In this document: in pieces, positions 20,272 to 32,774 of the stretch
Layout: every line of letters begins with the position of its first letter
Position numbering within the stretch: the first letter of the stretch is position 1
Assembly (NCBI RefSeq): GCF_026914185.1
Contig: NC_070575.1
Coordinates: forward strand, 806,001-870,000
DNA length: 64,000 nucleotides
Direction of reading: 5' to 3'
Origin: Puccinia triticina
Taxonomy: Eukaryota > Basidiomycota > Pucciniomycetes > Pucciniales > Pucciniaceae
Notes under the pieces: generated by a model
Database searches by the model: none
Seen by the model: only the letters and a program-made list of their open reading frames with translations
Told to the model about the DNA's origin: nothing
Position numbers and translations under genes: made by a program

Positions 20272-22029
20272 TCAATTTCCATCATCAACATCCTTCTGAT
20301 TGGTGTTGGATTCACGATCATCAAGGTCACTGAGTTCACTGTCTCCACCTCTGTATTTCAGAGAAATCCATCCTTCGGTAAGAGCCTGTAGTATCCTTTG
20401 CGAGGGGATTATGAGCAACTGATTTACTGGCTGGCAGACCTTGTTAGCATGAAAGTCCTCGCTATTTCGTTTGATCTTCATCTGAATCTTGGCATCACGC
20501 AGGGTACTGATAGCGTTCTTTCCGGGCCATGCAGAAAAGTGTTTGCCACCCGCTGCATCTGCTCAAGCAAAGGAAACGTCAAGAAACCTCGGAGACAGCA
20601 CTTGATTGAGTTATCAATAGCTTACTGAGGAGGTCCAGCATTTGAACGCTTATCTCTTTTTTATTTTTCTTGAGGGTGCCTATTTGCAATGGCTTTTGTC
20701 AGCGTGTTATGTACCAACAAAGAGTGACTGGAAACTTGGGTATCTAAACTCACCTTGGCAATATTGAGCATACTTTTTTTTGCCTGCGTCACAGGAATCT
20801 TTACCTGCACCGAGGTTGGCTTGCAAGTTGAGTTGGGATTGGCTGCTTGGGGTTTTATCAGTTTCTTCAACATCAGTCCTTGTTAGAGTTCCAATTAAGA
20901 TTTCTTTGCGGACTGCCATCCCAGCAGCCAATGTATGGAACTTTCCGACTGGATCCCCACCCTGCCTAAGCATGTCAAGGTATTCTTGCCCAAGCTTTGT
21001 GCCACCTTGGATGAACAGGTCGCCAGACGAGCGGCCCGATGCGATGACCATGAATCCTTGGATTTTATGGCAACCAGAAAGCTCGTTCATCTGTGATGTC
21101 GAGTCAAAGCAGTCAATCAATCTTTTACTCTACATTCAACTCTGCCTCAAAGTCATACAATAAAATAATAAAAACTAGCTCGGTCAATTGTTTCTTTAGC
21201 CCACCTTTGCACAAAAGTAATACTTTTCTTGTTTGACGCAAGCATCAATGCTTTACTGGCAACATTGGCTTGCCGGACTGTTTGAACAATCCCATTCACA
21301 AAATCCATTGGTACATCGCCACGAATAGTTTCAAGGTAGTCCGGATCTTTGTACTTTGCTTTTATCTCGTCGTCAAATGTCTTCCACAGTTTTCCAACAT
21401 TCTTGCACCTTTCTTTCAGGGGGAGAATCTCTAAACAGGCAGTTGATTGGAATATTAGATCAGCATTGTATGCGGGAAAAAGGAACCAAAAAGGATGTGT
21501 ACGTACTTTGAGCAAATATTTCTCTTGCCAAGGTATCAAAACAGCAGAAGTTGTTGTAACTGGTTGGCCCACGCATTTGATTGAGCTGCCCAAGGTAGAC
21601 GTAAAACAATGACGCGTGGATTTGATTTTTGATTGCAAAAATGAGCAGTTGACATTTGAACTCATTGTACAGACTATCCAGGTCTGGCTTGAGGTATGCT
21701 GGGAGTCGCTTGATCTTCGCGTGAAGTGCTTCTTGTTTGCGTAAAGCATCGAGGTCCATTCCAACAATTTCCTCCATGATGTCTTCTGGCAGGATTTCAA
21801 GGCGTTTTTCAGGACTAGCATCGACAATCGGGTCTTGAATGTGGATATCGGAGCTAATGTTGGCACCGTTCTCCTCAGGGGAATTCACGTGGTTGGTATC
21901 TGTAGCCGCGAGACCGGAAAAGATGAGGCCATCGGTGTCAACTGTGTAGGAGTCAATGTTTGGATTGATGTATAGATTGGTGTTGGCGCGGGTAGCTGAA
22001 TTTTGAGGTTGTTGTTGAGTGAGGACCAT
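20272..22029 (-). CDS. Rust-type repetitive gene with HMG-box-like domain
   Basis: Minus-strand exons start at an ATG at 22029. Exon 1 runs to 21507 (GTACGT donor). A 76-nt intron follows, and exon 2 begins at 21430. RGPTSYNNFCCFDTLAREIF in exon 1 joins to KERCKNVGKLWKTFDDEIKA and KYKDPDYLE in exon 2, and together they look like an HMG-box fold. Then FVQRWAKETID, an exon with MNELSGCHKIQGFMVIASG and DLFIQGGTKLGQEYLDML ending at a GTGAGT donor (20753), and a last exon with KIQMKIKRNSEDF and RILQALTEGWISLKY ending at 20272. I recall this architecture from multi-copy rust-fungus proteins of unknown function; that is memory, not a search. The junction between exons 2 and 3 (around 21130-21180) does not splice cleanly in frame, so this copy may be decaying. 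An inserted MITE lies 65 bp upstream of the ATG. Confidence 0.5.
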
Positions 22030-22096
22030 CTGGAGAGGGGGGTTTTGGATCAGGGATGAAGTGCAGTTGTGGGACATGTACATACATATATATTTA

Positions 22097-23909
22097 GGCC
22101 CCGTTTGGCACTGATATAAATACGAACTTACTTTGCGCACTGCAAAAAAATCTTCGCGCACTGTGGGGGTCGTCGTCTCGACGTCCCGCCCCCAGTGCGT
22201 GCTCTTGCCACGGCTCTTCGCGCACTGTGCATTCCCCCGAAAAAACGGCTTGCATTTCTTGAGATATTTTTTGATGAATCAATAGAATGACTTTTTATGA
22301 TCCCCCTAAAAGATAATCAAGTCATTTAGGGGTCTCCTTGAGCCTAGAGAAAATTGACATGAAAAAATCATATTTTAACGCGGCAGGGACCTGTAATATC
22401 GCTTCCTGTGCCCCAGTAGCCCCAAAAATTTCACATTATCATGGTACATGTGCAAATTAATGACCTGATAATTTTCAGAATTTTCACCAGCTTTCCTGTA
22501 GCCCAAATAGGTATTGTGTTTATTATTTTGCGTATATGTATAACTTTTTTGTTACACACACCAAAGGCACAAAATTTTGAGATCACAGAGAAATATGCTT
22601 CAAATTAATTCCCTGAAATTCCTAGCAATAGTGTGTCATTATAAAATGAGATATAAGGGGTGCGCAGCAGGCTTAGTAGGAAAATTACTGCTAACTGTAT
22701 AGCTTTTTTGTTACACACCCAAACAGTCCCAAAATTTCAGAAATGTTTTCATTGTGGATATTCTCCGCGCCATAAATTTTCTTGGCAATAGTGTGTCATG
22801 ATAACATGAGATATAAGGGGTGCACGGCGGGCTTAGTAGGAAAATGGCTGCTACATGTATAGATTTTTTGTTACACACTGAAACAGTCTGAGATTTTCAG
22901 GAATGTTTCAATTTTGCATATTCTCCGCGCCATAAAGCTCTTAGCAATAGTGTGTCATTAAAACATCAGATAAGTTAGCAGTCATTTTCCAACTAAGCCC
23001 GCCGCACTACATCTCATGTTATCATGACACACTATTGCCAAGAAATTTATGGCGCGGATAATATCCACAATGAAAACATTTCTGAAATTTTGGGACTGTT
23101 TGGGTGTGTAACAAAAAAGCTATACAGTTAGCAGTAATTTTCCTACTAAGCCTGCCGCGCACCCCTTATGTCTCTGGGAAAAATTCTGAAAATTATCAGG
23201 TCATGAAATTGCACATGTGCCATGATACTGTGAAATTTTTGGGGCTACTGGGGCACAGGAAGCGATATTACAGGTCCCTGCCGCGTTAAAATATGATTTT
23301 TTCATGTCAATTTTCTCTAGGCTCAAGGAGACCCCTAAATAACTTGATTATTTTTTAGGGGGATCATAAAAAGCCATTTTATTGATTCATCAAAAAATAT
23401 CTCAAGAAATGCAAGCCGTTTTTTTGGTGGAAAATGCAGTGCGCAAAGAGCCGTGGCAGAAGCGCGCACTGGGGGCTGGACGTCGAGACGACGTCCCCCA
23501 CAGTGCGCAAAGAGTTTTCCGCAGTGCGCAAAGTAAGTCCGTATAAATATAGGTGATATAATCACCGGTTAATTCAATAAAAAATACAAAATTCAACATA
23601 AAGCCTCCAAATTTTTTTTGTAGGCAACCTACAGTGCTGGTCTCTTCAACTGTGAACCTAGAATCAACTTATCCAGCCATCTTCAGCACCATAATACCAT
23701 TATATCACTTCATATTGGTATGAAGTGATATAATGGTATTGTGGTGCTGAAGATGGCTGAATCAGTTGAATCTGATTTCAAAGTTGAAGAGACCAGCACT
23801 GTAGGTTGCCCACAAAAAAAATTTGGAGGCTTTATGTTGAATTTTCTATTTTTTATTGAATTAATCAGCGATTATATCACCTATAATTATATCGGTGCCA
23901 AACAGGGCC
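22097..23909. mobile_element. Tourist-like MITE split by a nested element
   Basis: Ends GGCCCCGTTTGGCACTGATA and the inverted GGCCCTGTTTGGCACCGATA are flanked by TTA (22094-22096 and 23910-23912). Without the nested element it is about 386 bp and almost entirely palindromic, centred near 23717 (arms include AGCACCATAATACCATTATA and its complement). TTA duplication and GGCCC-type ends fit PIF/Harbinger. It contains no ORF. Confidence 0.7.
22123..23541. mobile_element. 1.4 kb foldback DNA element with 8-bp target duplication
   Basis: Terminal inverted repeats are CGRACTTACTTTGCGCACTG type. TATAAATA lies immediately outside both ends (22115-22122, 23542-23549). Removing the element and one TATAAATA restores the left arm of the host MITE so that it pairs with its right arm. 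The arms of several hundred bp are inverted repeats around about 22,960 and contain tandem units of about 170 bp. It has no transposase. An 8-bp duplication suggests mobilisation by a hAT-type (or possibly KDZ/Zisupton-type) transposase. Confidence 0.75.
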
Positions 23910-23912
23910 TTA

Positions 23913-24961
23913 GTTGAGAAGGCCGACTCGCGCGCAGGAGCCGGGCCGGTGATCAAGTGGTCAAGTGGTTGAGGGGCCGGGTTCTGGTGCGGGGGAGTAG
24001 CCCTCTAGCCCACCTCACGCATACGCGCAAGCTAGGCTACATCAAACTTAGCACAAGTCCCTCGCCTGCCGGGGGGCAGGGGCGCGAAGCGCCTCGCACG
24101 AAGTGCGACCTCCCGTCAGGGAGGGACTTGCGTGCAATCCACGATTCCTGGCGTGAGAGCCCCGCGTGCAGTTGGTGTTTTTTGCAGGTGGCCAACTTTG
24201 TGCCCCCAAATCCCCCACTTCCCAGAGGGCATGTTGCCCGCCTCTTGAACCGGTGAAAGACCTGCATCTCCTCTTCAAATTGGTGGTAGGCATGCCACCA
24301 TTGCCCTCCTCCCATGAGCTGGAGATTGGCTCAAAGGAGCTCACTTTCCAAGAATCCTTTGAGATGACTAATAGAGTTGTACAGTTCTGTACAGTAAATC
24401 TCACTCCCTACACGGCCACTTTTCCTCCATGATTGGAAATTTCAACCGGGAGGATCAGGCCTTATATTGGGAGCTACAAGGCTCAAATTGCATCAAAAGA
24501 AGCGCAATGCCGAGCACTCCTTAAGTCCCGAGGGGCGACTTCAACAGATGAACGGTTGATTTTTAAAAAAGGAAAATGTGAAAAAAAGCCTAATACAGGC
24601 GGATATTCCTGGGGCTCTCAGGCCAGGTACAGGTTTTTCCAGGTAAGCCTCTCTGTGAGACAGAGACCCTGCGGGGCTGCCCCTTCGGGGCTCTCACAGT
24701 GAGGCTTTGTTAAGCTCGAGGCTACATGACCTGCTTGACAGTGTCCTCAGGTGCCCCGGTCGGGGTCCCCCGGACCCTCCGTTCGAGAGGCTTAGTTAAG
24801 CTAGGCAGAACCACCAGTTCGGTATTTACATGCGTGACTCTTTGCTCGCATCGACACACTTCTCAGTTCAGTCCAGCTTACTCGCCCTCCGATCGATTGT
24901 GCCCCTCTCCGATGGCCCAAGTAAGATTTCCTCTCTGCTTCCTCCAGAAAGTACTCGTAGC
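23913..24961. other. GC-rich hairpin elements, no supported gene
   Basis: 24049-24131 (CAAGTCCCTC ... GAGGGACTTG with several inner hairpins) and 24652-24712 (AAGCCTCTCTGTGAGA ... TCTCACAGTGAGGCTT) are compact multi-hairpin sequences. CTTAGTTAAGCTAGG follows at about 24790. ORFs crossing these are symmetrical shadows. 24830-24961 may be the 5' region of the next gene. Confidence 0.5.
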
Positions 24962-27791
24962 ATGAATACTGAAATCTCTATTTCGAACCTATCAGCAAGC
25001 CGAACCCGACTCATCAAAACTTGACACTGAACGCAATCGCTTTTTGAAACTCCACTCCCTTCATAAGGATCCAGCCCAGTTATTCCGTGAACTGAAGGAT
25101 GTTGCTGGATGTATGTCATTCTCCTTGATTGATTACGAGCTTCTTAACATCAACTGATTTTTTTTGGCACTATTGACGGCTTGCGAAGTGGACAAGGTCC
25201 AACAACACAACAGCAGGCTGGAGAGTGTTTTTCAATTTTCCGAACTCGCCGACTTAAAGCGAATGCGTGTCGGCATGCGCTGGATCAATTTTATCGAAGG
25301 GAAAGTAAAGGGATCTTTGAACGATCTCACGGATGCGCTCGATCTCACCGAGCAAGCTGACGAAGACAAAATCAAGGAACTGGTCCGGTGTGCTTACTTT
25401 GTCCGATTCCCCATTCACGACGCCTCAAGATTGTCGAGAAGAGAGATGCTTGATGCACTTGAGGGACCTACCACTCGAGCCAAAAAGAAACCAAACATGG
25501 CTGAAAATATCCAGTGGTCTACCGAAATCGTCCAGCAAGGTTTTAACGCAGAATATCAGAAACACGATCTTATTGTTCGCCCAACCCTAGAAACCCTTGA
25601 ACGTTATGCAGGGCAATGGGAAAAAGATACACACAAGGCACCGTACACTTCGATTATCGGCCCGAGCATGTGCGGCAAGACTCGATTACTCAAGGAGCTG
25701 GCTGCGCACGTGTGTGTGGTATACATCTGTCTCCGAGAACCCAATTCCAATGGCCAGCCTCCTCGTTCCGAGATTGCTAGCCACTTTTTCCCATTGGTGG
25801 ATCCAGAACTCGACATGACGAAGCATTATTGCCACTTATTGGCTGCGATTCTCAACACGGTGTCACAGTTTTTCTCAAGGCCGGAGATATGTGCCATGAG
25901 CTTGGAAGATCAATTATCTAAGTGGTACGAGCACAGTTTTCAAATAGACAACACTCGGAAGACTCAGTTTACTACCCAAGTTCAGAACGAAATGAACAAG
26001 ATCCAGTTAAGCAACGTAAAGTCAATCCCGGGAGACAAAGAGGCAGCCGACTTAAGGACAAGGCAAACTTTCGTACCCGACGCACCCGACTTAGAGACGA
26101 TCACACCTGACTTGGAGACGATCACACCGGACTTAGAGACGATCACACCCGACTTGAAGACGAGGGAACTACTTGCTGTTGCGGTTGAAAGCATGCATTC
26201 AAGCATGAAAAACAGCGGACACGGAAATCTCAAAGTCCTATTGGCGATAGACGAAGCCAGCATGTTGATAAATCATATAGACCAAGAACTCGAGATACCA
26301 TACTTTCGCGTGTTTCGTCGGGCTTTATCGGCAATACCTTCCTCGATGGGGTTCTTTAGCGTCTTCACTGATACAACCTCGCGGGTCGCCAACTTCAATC
26401 CTGCTCTAGACCGAGACCCCAGTACTAGGTTCCACGGTGTTGGAGTTGATTTATTTGCGCCAATCTACAAAGTCTCAGCACTTGATGTGTTTGTCTCGCA
26501 AGACCCACCGAGTTCATGGGATGAGTTGCTATCGCCGGAAAGGCTCTTTACCTATGGCTGCCCATTTTATGGGCTGTATTTCAAGGGCGCAATGCAAAAA
26601 ACGCCACGAAATGCCGTCGAAACCACAGCGCTGATTGCCAAGAAGAAATTACTGTTGACGACTCCCTCGGGTTCTCCCCTAGCATTGACCAACGCGCAAT
26701 GTTTCGCCATACTGGGGTCCGTGATCCAGACTCGGGTGTCCTTACATTCGCCAATCAACTCGCAGCTCGTTGCGAGTCACGCAGCGCATTGCATGTACAT
26801 CGACTCAACTCGAGAAATGATTGTCAGCGATTATCCACCGCAGTTCGTGTATGCATCAGCTGCTAACGCGGTTCTTGCATCCGACGATGCGCATTGGATC
26901 GAGTCCATCAATACTCTTGCTTCTGCAGTAAAAAAAGGACTCGTCGCCCTCGGAGACGCCGGAGAAATGGCGACCAGATTAATATTGATACGCGCTATGC
27001 AGAAAACAGAGGCAATTCCTCATGAGAACGGCCGTTTGATCCCGAATGGATACTCAGTGCGATTGGTAGACTTCATCAAAACCTTGAGCGGGGAAGACCC
27101 AAGCAGCATGAAATTTGACTGCAAAGACGCAAATGACAGAAACACACTCTTAAACAAAGGGCGGATATTTTTCAACCACATTACCCGGATCTCATACACG
27201 CCTAGCGCCACCGACTTATTGGAGTTTTTGTACCGAGGCGTTGCGGTTCAATGCCGAAGTCGGGAACCTGGATTTGATGAGCTGTTCACCATCTATCTCG
27301 CACCCACAACTGAATCTCCAGAGCTACATCTCGCCAACATCACATTTTGTGGCGTTCAAACAAAAAATCAGGCTGATCCAGTTCGCTCGGCGGCAAGTCC
27401 CGATTGGTCCAAAAGTTTTGCTGGTATTCAAGGGATCAACAATCCGTACCTTGTTCTCTTATTCAGCTTGAGAAACTCTAGTAGTTTCAAGTGGAAGCCG
27501 CCGGAAGACGCTAAGGACGATCAAAGAGTTTCTTACCAGTTTCTTGGTCTGGACAAAATCGCTTGTCTTACGTCTGAAATGCGCTCGGCGCTAGAGCGGC
27601 TGATTACCGCAATACCAGACGACTTGCTGAATCTTCACGATAATCTCAAGAACAACAACACTAAAGATTGGGTCGAAACCAAACATTGGGTCGAACAATT
27701 GAGCCCAGTCTTCTATCCGAGGGCTCCCAAGCAACAGACGCCTCAGACACCTGCACCTTCCCAGAAACCATCCAAACGTTGCAGAACCTGA
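24962..27791 (+). CDS. P-loop NTPase with nuclease-like C-terminus, Crinkler-like
   Basis: The large exon 25189-27791 is open, and its upstream exon reads FLKLHSLHKDPAQLFRELKD and joins through a 78-nt GTATGT...AAG intron (25111-25188). In residues numbered from 25164, Walker A is GPSMCGKT at 166-173 and Walker B is LLAIDEA with D363/E364. A seven-residue repeat (DLETITP, about 3.5 copies, near 308-335) lies between them. C-terminally ITFCGVQTKN (near 731-735) resembles the QxK core of PD-(D/E)XK nucleases. NTPase plus REase-like order is known from Crinkler-type proteins of fungi and oomycetes, which act as effectors or in genome conflict. Here that role is inference. The N-terminus is uncertain: the ATG-initiated frame (24962) stops at 25024, and the conserved frame continues one base out of phase, suggesting a missed exon or a frameshift. 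No signal peptide is seen. Confidence 0.6.
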
Positions 27792-28258
27792 AAGCCGTCC
27801 AAACAAATGTGTAAGCAGGCCAGCAGAAGTACCAACAAGTCAGGATAAGATCCTCATTAGCTTTTGTTTTGCAGGATAAATCTCTCCGACCATTCCAGAT
27901 AACAACAATGTGACGATCCAACACAGCCCGCCCTTTGTGAATCTTGTTGTCTTTGTACCCCAAGCCGTTGACCTAAACCTGAAGTTGAATCAATTAAACC
28001 AAAGAAGGCCGGATCTAAGTAGCCCTCCTTTGTGACAATTTCCCTCCGTACTCTTTTTTTCTCGTTAGTCTCTGCTCCGTTAGTTTTTTTTTTTGGTAAT
28101 CCGGATGTATTTAGACTAGCTACCACTATAAAACAGCGCTTCTCCGCTACTTGTGCCCTGCTTAGCACGCGCAAAATCAAGGGTTTTTTCTGGTGACTTT
28201 CAGAAGTGCTTAGCACAGCGGCCCAACTGCTGCACACAGCACAAATTAGATCAGCAAC
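27792..28258. other. No gene seen
   Basis: This is the 3' flank of the NTPase gene and intergenic DNA with T-rich runs. Minus-strand ORFs here lack any recognisable feature. Confidence 0.45.
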
Positions 28259-28261
28259 TTA

Positions 28262-28473
28262 GGCCATGTTTGGCAGCATCATATTATGCAGTGTAATGTT
28301 TAAAACCCACTACCCTTACATATTGTAAAACACACTTTTTTAGGATAATCTTTTGTAAATAAACTGTCATAAAGCTTGACAGTTTACCTCCAAAGGATCA
28401 GGCTATATAATGCTGCTTTACATAATATAAGGTCATTATTTATTGCATGATAATGACACTTCCAAAAACAGCC
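28262..28473. mobile_element. Tourist-like MITE, 212 bp
   Basis: TTA flanks both ends (28259-28261, 28474-28476). Termini are GGCCATGTTTGGCAGC and the inverted GGCTGTTTTTGGAAG. The interior shares GGATAATNTTNTGTAA and flanking segments with the smaller copy at 17003-17132. Confidence 0.65.
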
Positions 28474-28476
28474 TTA

Positions 28477-30842
28477 GCAATCAATCCTGTTAATCATGGA
28501 GAGCCAAGAATTGCTGCTGCTCATCAGCTGAGGCAGGCTGATAATCCGGCAACTCTCCTGATCAACAGCTAAGAAATTATCCTGCACAACAGCTCAGAAA
28601 TACTGTTTATCAGCTGCTGATTAGTCTTGTTGATGCAGCTTATTAATCTTGTTGATCAGCAGCTGGGCAATCATGTTGATTAGAAGCTGGGAAATCCTTG
28701 TTTTCAGCAGCTGAGCAGTGGTTGGAAGTTTCTATTTTGTTGAGTTTCTTTGCCAAGACTTTCCTTCCTTCCTTCCTTCCTTCCAGAAAATATGGCCAAC
28801 TAGATCCAGGGCAGAGAAACAGCAAGAAAACCTTTTTCCAGAGATATTTAGTCCAGCTTAAATCTTAAAGAGTATCCTTTCCAGAGTGATGGCATATTCA
28901 AAGATAAATTTTCTGATCTGAGGCAACACTGCAAGAGCTATGCTTTGCTACAAAAAGTGGTCCTTTGTGTAGCAAGGCAAAACCCTGCTACTCTAGATCC
29001 AGAGTAGCGTTAGCACTAGCAGAAAACCAATATTTAGAGCAGTAGCAAAGTGCCAGCAGCGCTACTGCAAATTCGAACCGCGTGTAGCAAAGCGGGATTA
29101 TTTCTGATTTTGCTAAAGTTTAGCATAGTGGCCAAATTGGTGTTTTTTAGCGCCAATAGGTTTTAAGGGTGGCTCTGCCACCCTGTGACCCTTATTGCAA
29201 TCTCAAACTAATCAAAGAATGTGATTGTTTTAATTTTATTACAGCAAAGCAAGCCACAGACACCAGTACACAGCAAAGAGCCTGGTCTAGCACATATGCA
29301 TTCACAGAGAAAACCAATGCTCTTTTGCTTACCTAGAGAAACAAGTAATAATTCATAATAACAGAACTAATTCAAGACATATCTGTTAACTACATTAAGA
29401 AGATATTTTGAAGCTCCAATCTGAAAATGCAGATGGAGATCCTGTTGGGGAATAGAGATAGTTAATGTAGTAGTCTTTTGTAGGGACATGGTGTAGATTC
29501 AATAGCGGGGTTGAAGTGCTGACTGTTGGGGAAGCCATTGGGATAATCAAGTTGATTGATTGTTAAGAATGGAGGGGTTAGTTGGTTGGCTATCTTTGAG
29601 GAGTGGACCATTTATACACCTATCCCAGGACATGGTTGCATCTTCCTGGAATTGGCAAACATCCCCTTCTGGGAAATTGGCAAGGCCCGGCAAAACATTG
29701 TATTCCTGGATACGGTCCAGTATCCTCGAATTGACAAACGCACTCTTCTGGCAAAGTGTAGGGATGGTACAATTATTGGCACCCCTGTACCGGGAAACGG
29801 TCCCAGCTTCCCAGAATTGGCAAACATCCTCTTCCGGGAAATTGGTGGGGCCCGGAGAGACATCCTATCCCAGAGCACAGTCTCCCTATCTTGGAATTGG
29901 TGATATTTCAGCAATGTGTAGGGGTGGGATTTGTTATTTGGAAAACCTATACTGGTGAGGAATAGCATCCCATGCAGGGAAACAGTCTCAGTTTGCCGCA
30001 TTTGGGGGACTGCCTCAGCTTCACATTCTTGTTAGCAATATGATACCATATGCAAAAGTAAATGGCCAAAATTTTGACACTTTTGGATGGGTACACGGAC
30101 AATGGGGGCGAATGGTAATTTGATGTTGAGAGACATAAGGGGGTTGGAAATGGAATAAAGGAAGGCAGAATTTGTGGTCAGTTGGGGTTGGGGGTAAATG
30201 TATGAAAGGACATGGCGTGTGGAGCAGTGGAGGTCACTGCTTGGCTCTTGCTTGGCGCCAATTGCTTAAAGAGCCAAGTGGTCCATGAAAGAATTCAAAG
30301 GTCTAAGAGCATTTTTATTTCTAGTTAGATTTAACTAGATCTCTAATTACAACTTGTAGGAATCTAAAGATAGTAATTGAGATTTCTTTATACCTAAGAG
30401 CAAGAGACTGGCCTGTCTCCCCTTTAATCCCTTCTTCTGGTCAAGAATTTTTTGTTGGAAATAAGCACTGTTCAGCTTTGCAACAGGATAAAACTATTGT
30501 GGCATCAGCTTGTTAGTTTGTGTGCTTTTCCCTTTTTAGTTGAGACATTTCGTGTCCTTACACTTTACAGGTTCGGAGCCTTTGCTCTTATTTCCCTGTT
30601 TGTTTTGCTTTGGCAAAATGCTCCATGAGTCTTTTCACGCTCTCTGTTACAGATGACGTTCCAGTTCCTCTTTTAGTTCACTTTTTGTTTTCTAGAGCTT
30701 TTAACCACATCACTGACCGTTTTCCATTTCTTCTCTTTGAGTAGATTCGGTGGTGTGATTGGTTTTGTTCTTGTTGAATTGATCTGACAGAATGGAAGCT
30801 TTTAGCATTAGGCTTTAGCTTCTTAACCAGTTAGTTAGATCT
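28477..30842. repeat. Repeat-rich, gene-free; CCTT run and ~80-bp tandem
   Basis: 28757-28785 is a CCTT microsatellite. 28950-29130 is rich in GCTAC/GTAGC motifs that recur in inverted form at about 31220-31570. 29650-29920 holds about four degenerate copies of a unit of roughly 80 bp with AATTGGCAAACATCC and GGGAAATTGG. No gene is supported. Confidence 0.5.
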
Positions 30843-31058
30843 CTACCGCTCATCTTTGGTGCTTGCTGAGATTCTTTCTAACAATGGTTTGGGACCAAGT
30901 TTTTCCACGTGGCTGTTGCTTGCGGGTGTCAAAACTGTATGCATCATTTGGGCATCAGTATCTTCACTTCCCCTCTGCGCAGTTTTGGACTGCGGGAATG
31001 GGTTTGCATTTTGCTCACCTTTCTCCGCATCTGTTTGAGCTCCTGGCATCTTCCTCAA
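30843..31058 (-). pseudogene. Relic exon of a rust-type gene family
   Basis: The minus-strand ORF contains NPFPQSKTAQRG, a GPKPL segment and ending ERISASTKDE. It parallels the plus-strand exon ending at 35073 (KPFPQSKSA, then ARISVDTKG). At the place where that copy has a GTGAGT donor this copy has ATGAGC, so the splice site is lost. The family function is unknown. Confidence 0.4.
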
Positions 31059-32774
31059 TTGATGAGGTCAATGCCGCTTGCCTTGGCTAGTATTCTTACA
31101 GTCCAGGACATTTTTTACTTGTATTTTCATTGTACAGCTGGGGGAAATGCTGCCAAAAATAATTGTGGTGTGCCTTTTGGTCCACTTGAGGTTAAACTGC
31201 TAATAAGTACTATGTAGCGCAAGAAGCCTAGTGAATGGGGTTGCTTTTGTGCCAAAAGTGTAGCAGGCTAGTCCACTTTTCTGTAGAAAATGCCACCAAT
31301 CTAATTAATCATCAATCCTCCATCACTTTATGATGTTGAGGATTGAGATTTGAATGACGCTACAGTAGCGCAGCAAAATTGCTAAAGTATTGATTTTACC
31401 GCTACTGTACAAGAAGCGTAGTGGAATGCCGCTACTTGCCGCTTAAAATAGCTCTCTATTTTTGTGCCTTTTTTCCTTTAGAATAATAGCAGAAAAGTGC
31501 CTAGCCCGCTGCTAAAGCAAAGCAAGGTCAAAATTGCTATGCGCAGCGTAGCCCTTGCGGTGTTGTCTGAGGGTTGGCTTTCAGCATTACTCCATTATAT
31601 TCTGAGTTTTAAAGACTTGAGATTTGAGTCCTTCACTGAATGTCAAAGAGAGTGACACGAAGGGAACGGAAAAGTGAAATCAAAAGTTTTTTATCATACA
31701 TATATTTACTCACCCTAGGCCTCAAGATACCACCAAATGGGCCTCAGAAATGGATTATACGGCCAATTTTACCCCTAGTCACCACTGGAAGCATCACTGG
31801 AACCCCTCTGGATTGGAAGTTACACCCTCATGGACACGGCCAGCCTCAGTCATCAACCTGTCACACCCCTCAAGTCACCTTTCCCAGGTATACACATACT
31901 CAGCCCCAGCCAAACACATACTCTTTTCTATCCTACTTATCTCCACTGCATATGCAGGGGACCAACCCCATTTCTTCTATATTTGACATGTCCCCGCTTC
32001 ATTCATGCACCCCTTGCAGCTGCACGCAGTCTTCTAACCACATTTCTGCACTCCTTGCAGTCTGAAACCACTCATGCACCCCTTGCAATTTGACATTTCC
32101 CCACTTTTTTTATGCACTCCTTGCATTAGTATGACATCATCTTTCATTTCTCACCCCACTTTTTGCCTGTATTTAGTATCTTCTGACACCACTTGTGCGC
32201 AGCCCACCAGCTAAAATCCCTCATCCAGGGTCCCACTTGTAGCTAAAATCCCTCACAGTTGTCTATATAAGGAGCTCTTTCCCCTCCAGTTGTTTTTCCC
32301 TCAGTTCAGTACCCACCAGTTATACAGATATCACCCATTAGCCTTTAACATTATAACATACCATATCATCCCTCTTATCTGCAATAACCACTGATCTCAC
32401 TCTCATATTCTCATACTCTCATATCTCCTGGTTGTGTATCACGCACCCGTCACGAGTTACCCCGTTCCTGGTTCAACTCCCGACTAACCTTCTCAGTCCA
32501 GACACTCTTCTCAACTTTTTACATCACCCTCTCAAGGACCTGTGTTCAACCCCCACCAGAAACATCGAGTCAACTTTCACCCCTTCCATCATCATAAACC
32601 CTCTCAACTCTCACATACCTGTCATCAAACAACTTCATCTGGAACTAGACCAGACCTATCACATGATTGAAACTTGGCAAGCTTAGCTTGGTGGGTCTTG
32701 TTATCTGATAGTATAGAAGTGCAGATTTTGCACCTCCATCATCCCCTTCTCTGTAGAGACTGTAAAATGAAGAT
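31059..32774. other. No supported gene; TATA-like segment
   Basis: 31980-32120 repeats CATGCACCCCTTGCA-type phrases. At 32265-32280 TCTATATAAGGAGCTC looks like a core promoter and could belong to a solo LTR or TE fragment, but LTR ends were not found. Pro/Ser/His-rich ORFs here look compositional. Confidence 0.35.

Noticed and set aside
23957..24432. Three overlapping ORFs in the GC-rich hairpin region
   Set aside because: They cross multi-hairpin elements and have no start context or homology.
31640..32093. 141-codon ORF, His/Pro/Ser rich
   Set aside because: Compositional, overlaps tandem phrases, no splice or domain support.
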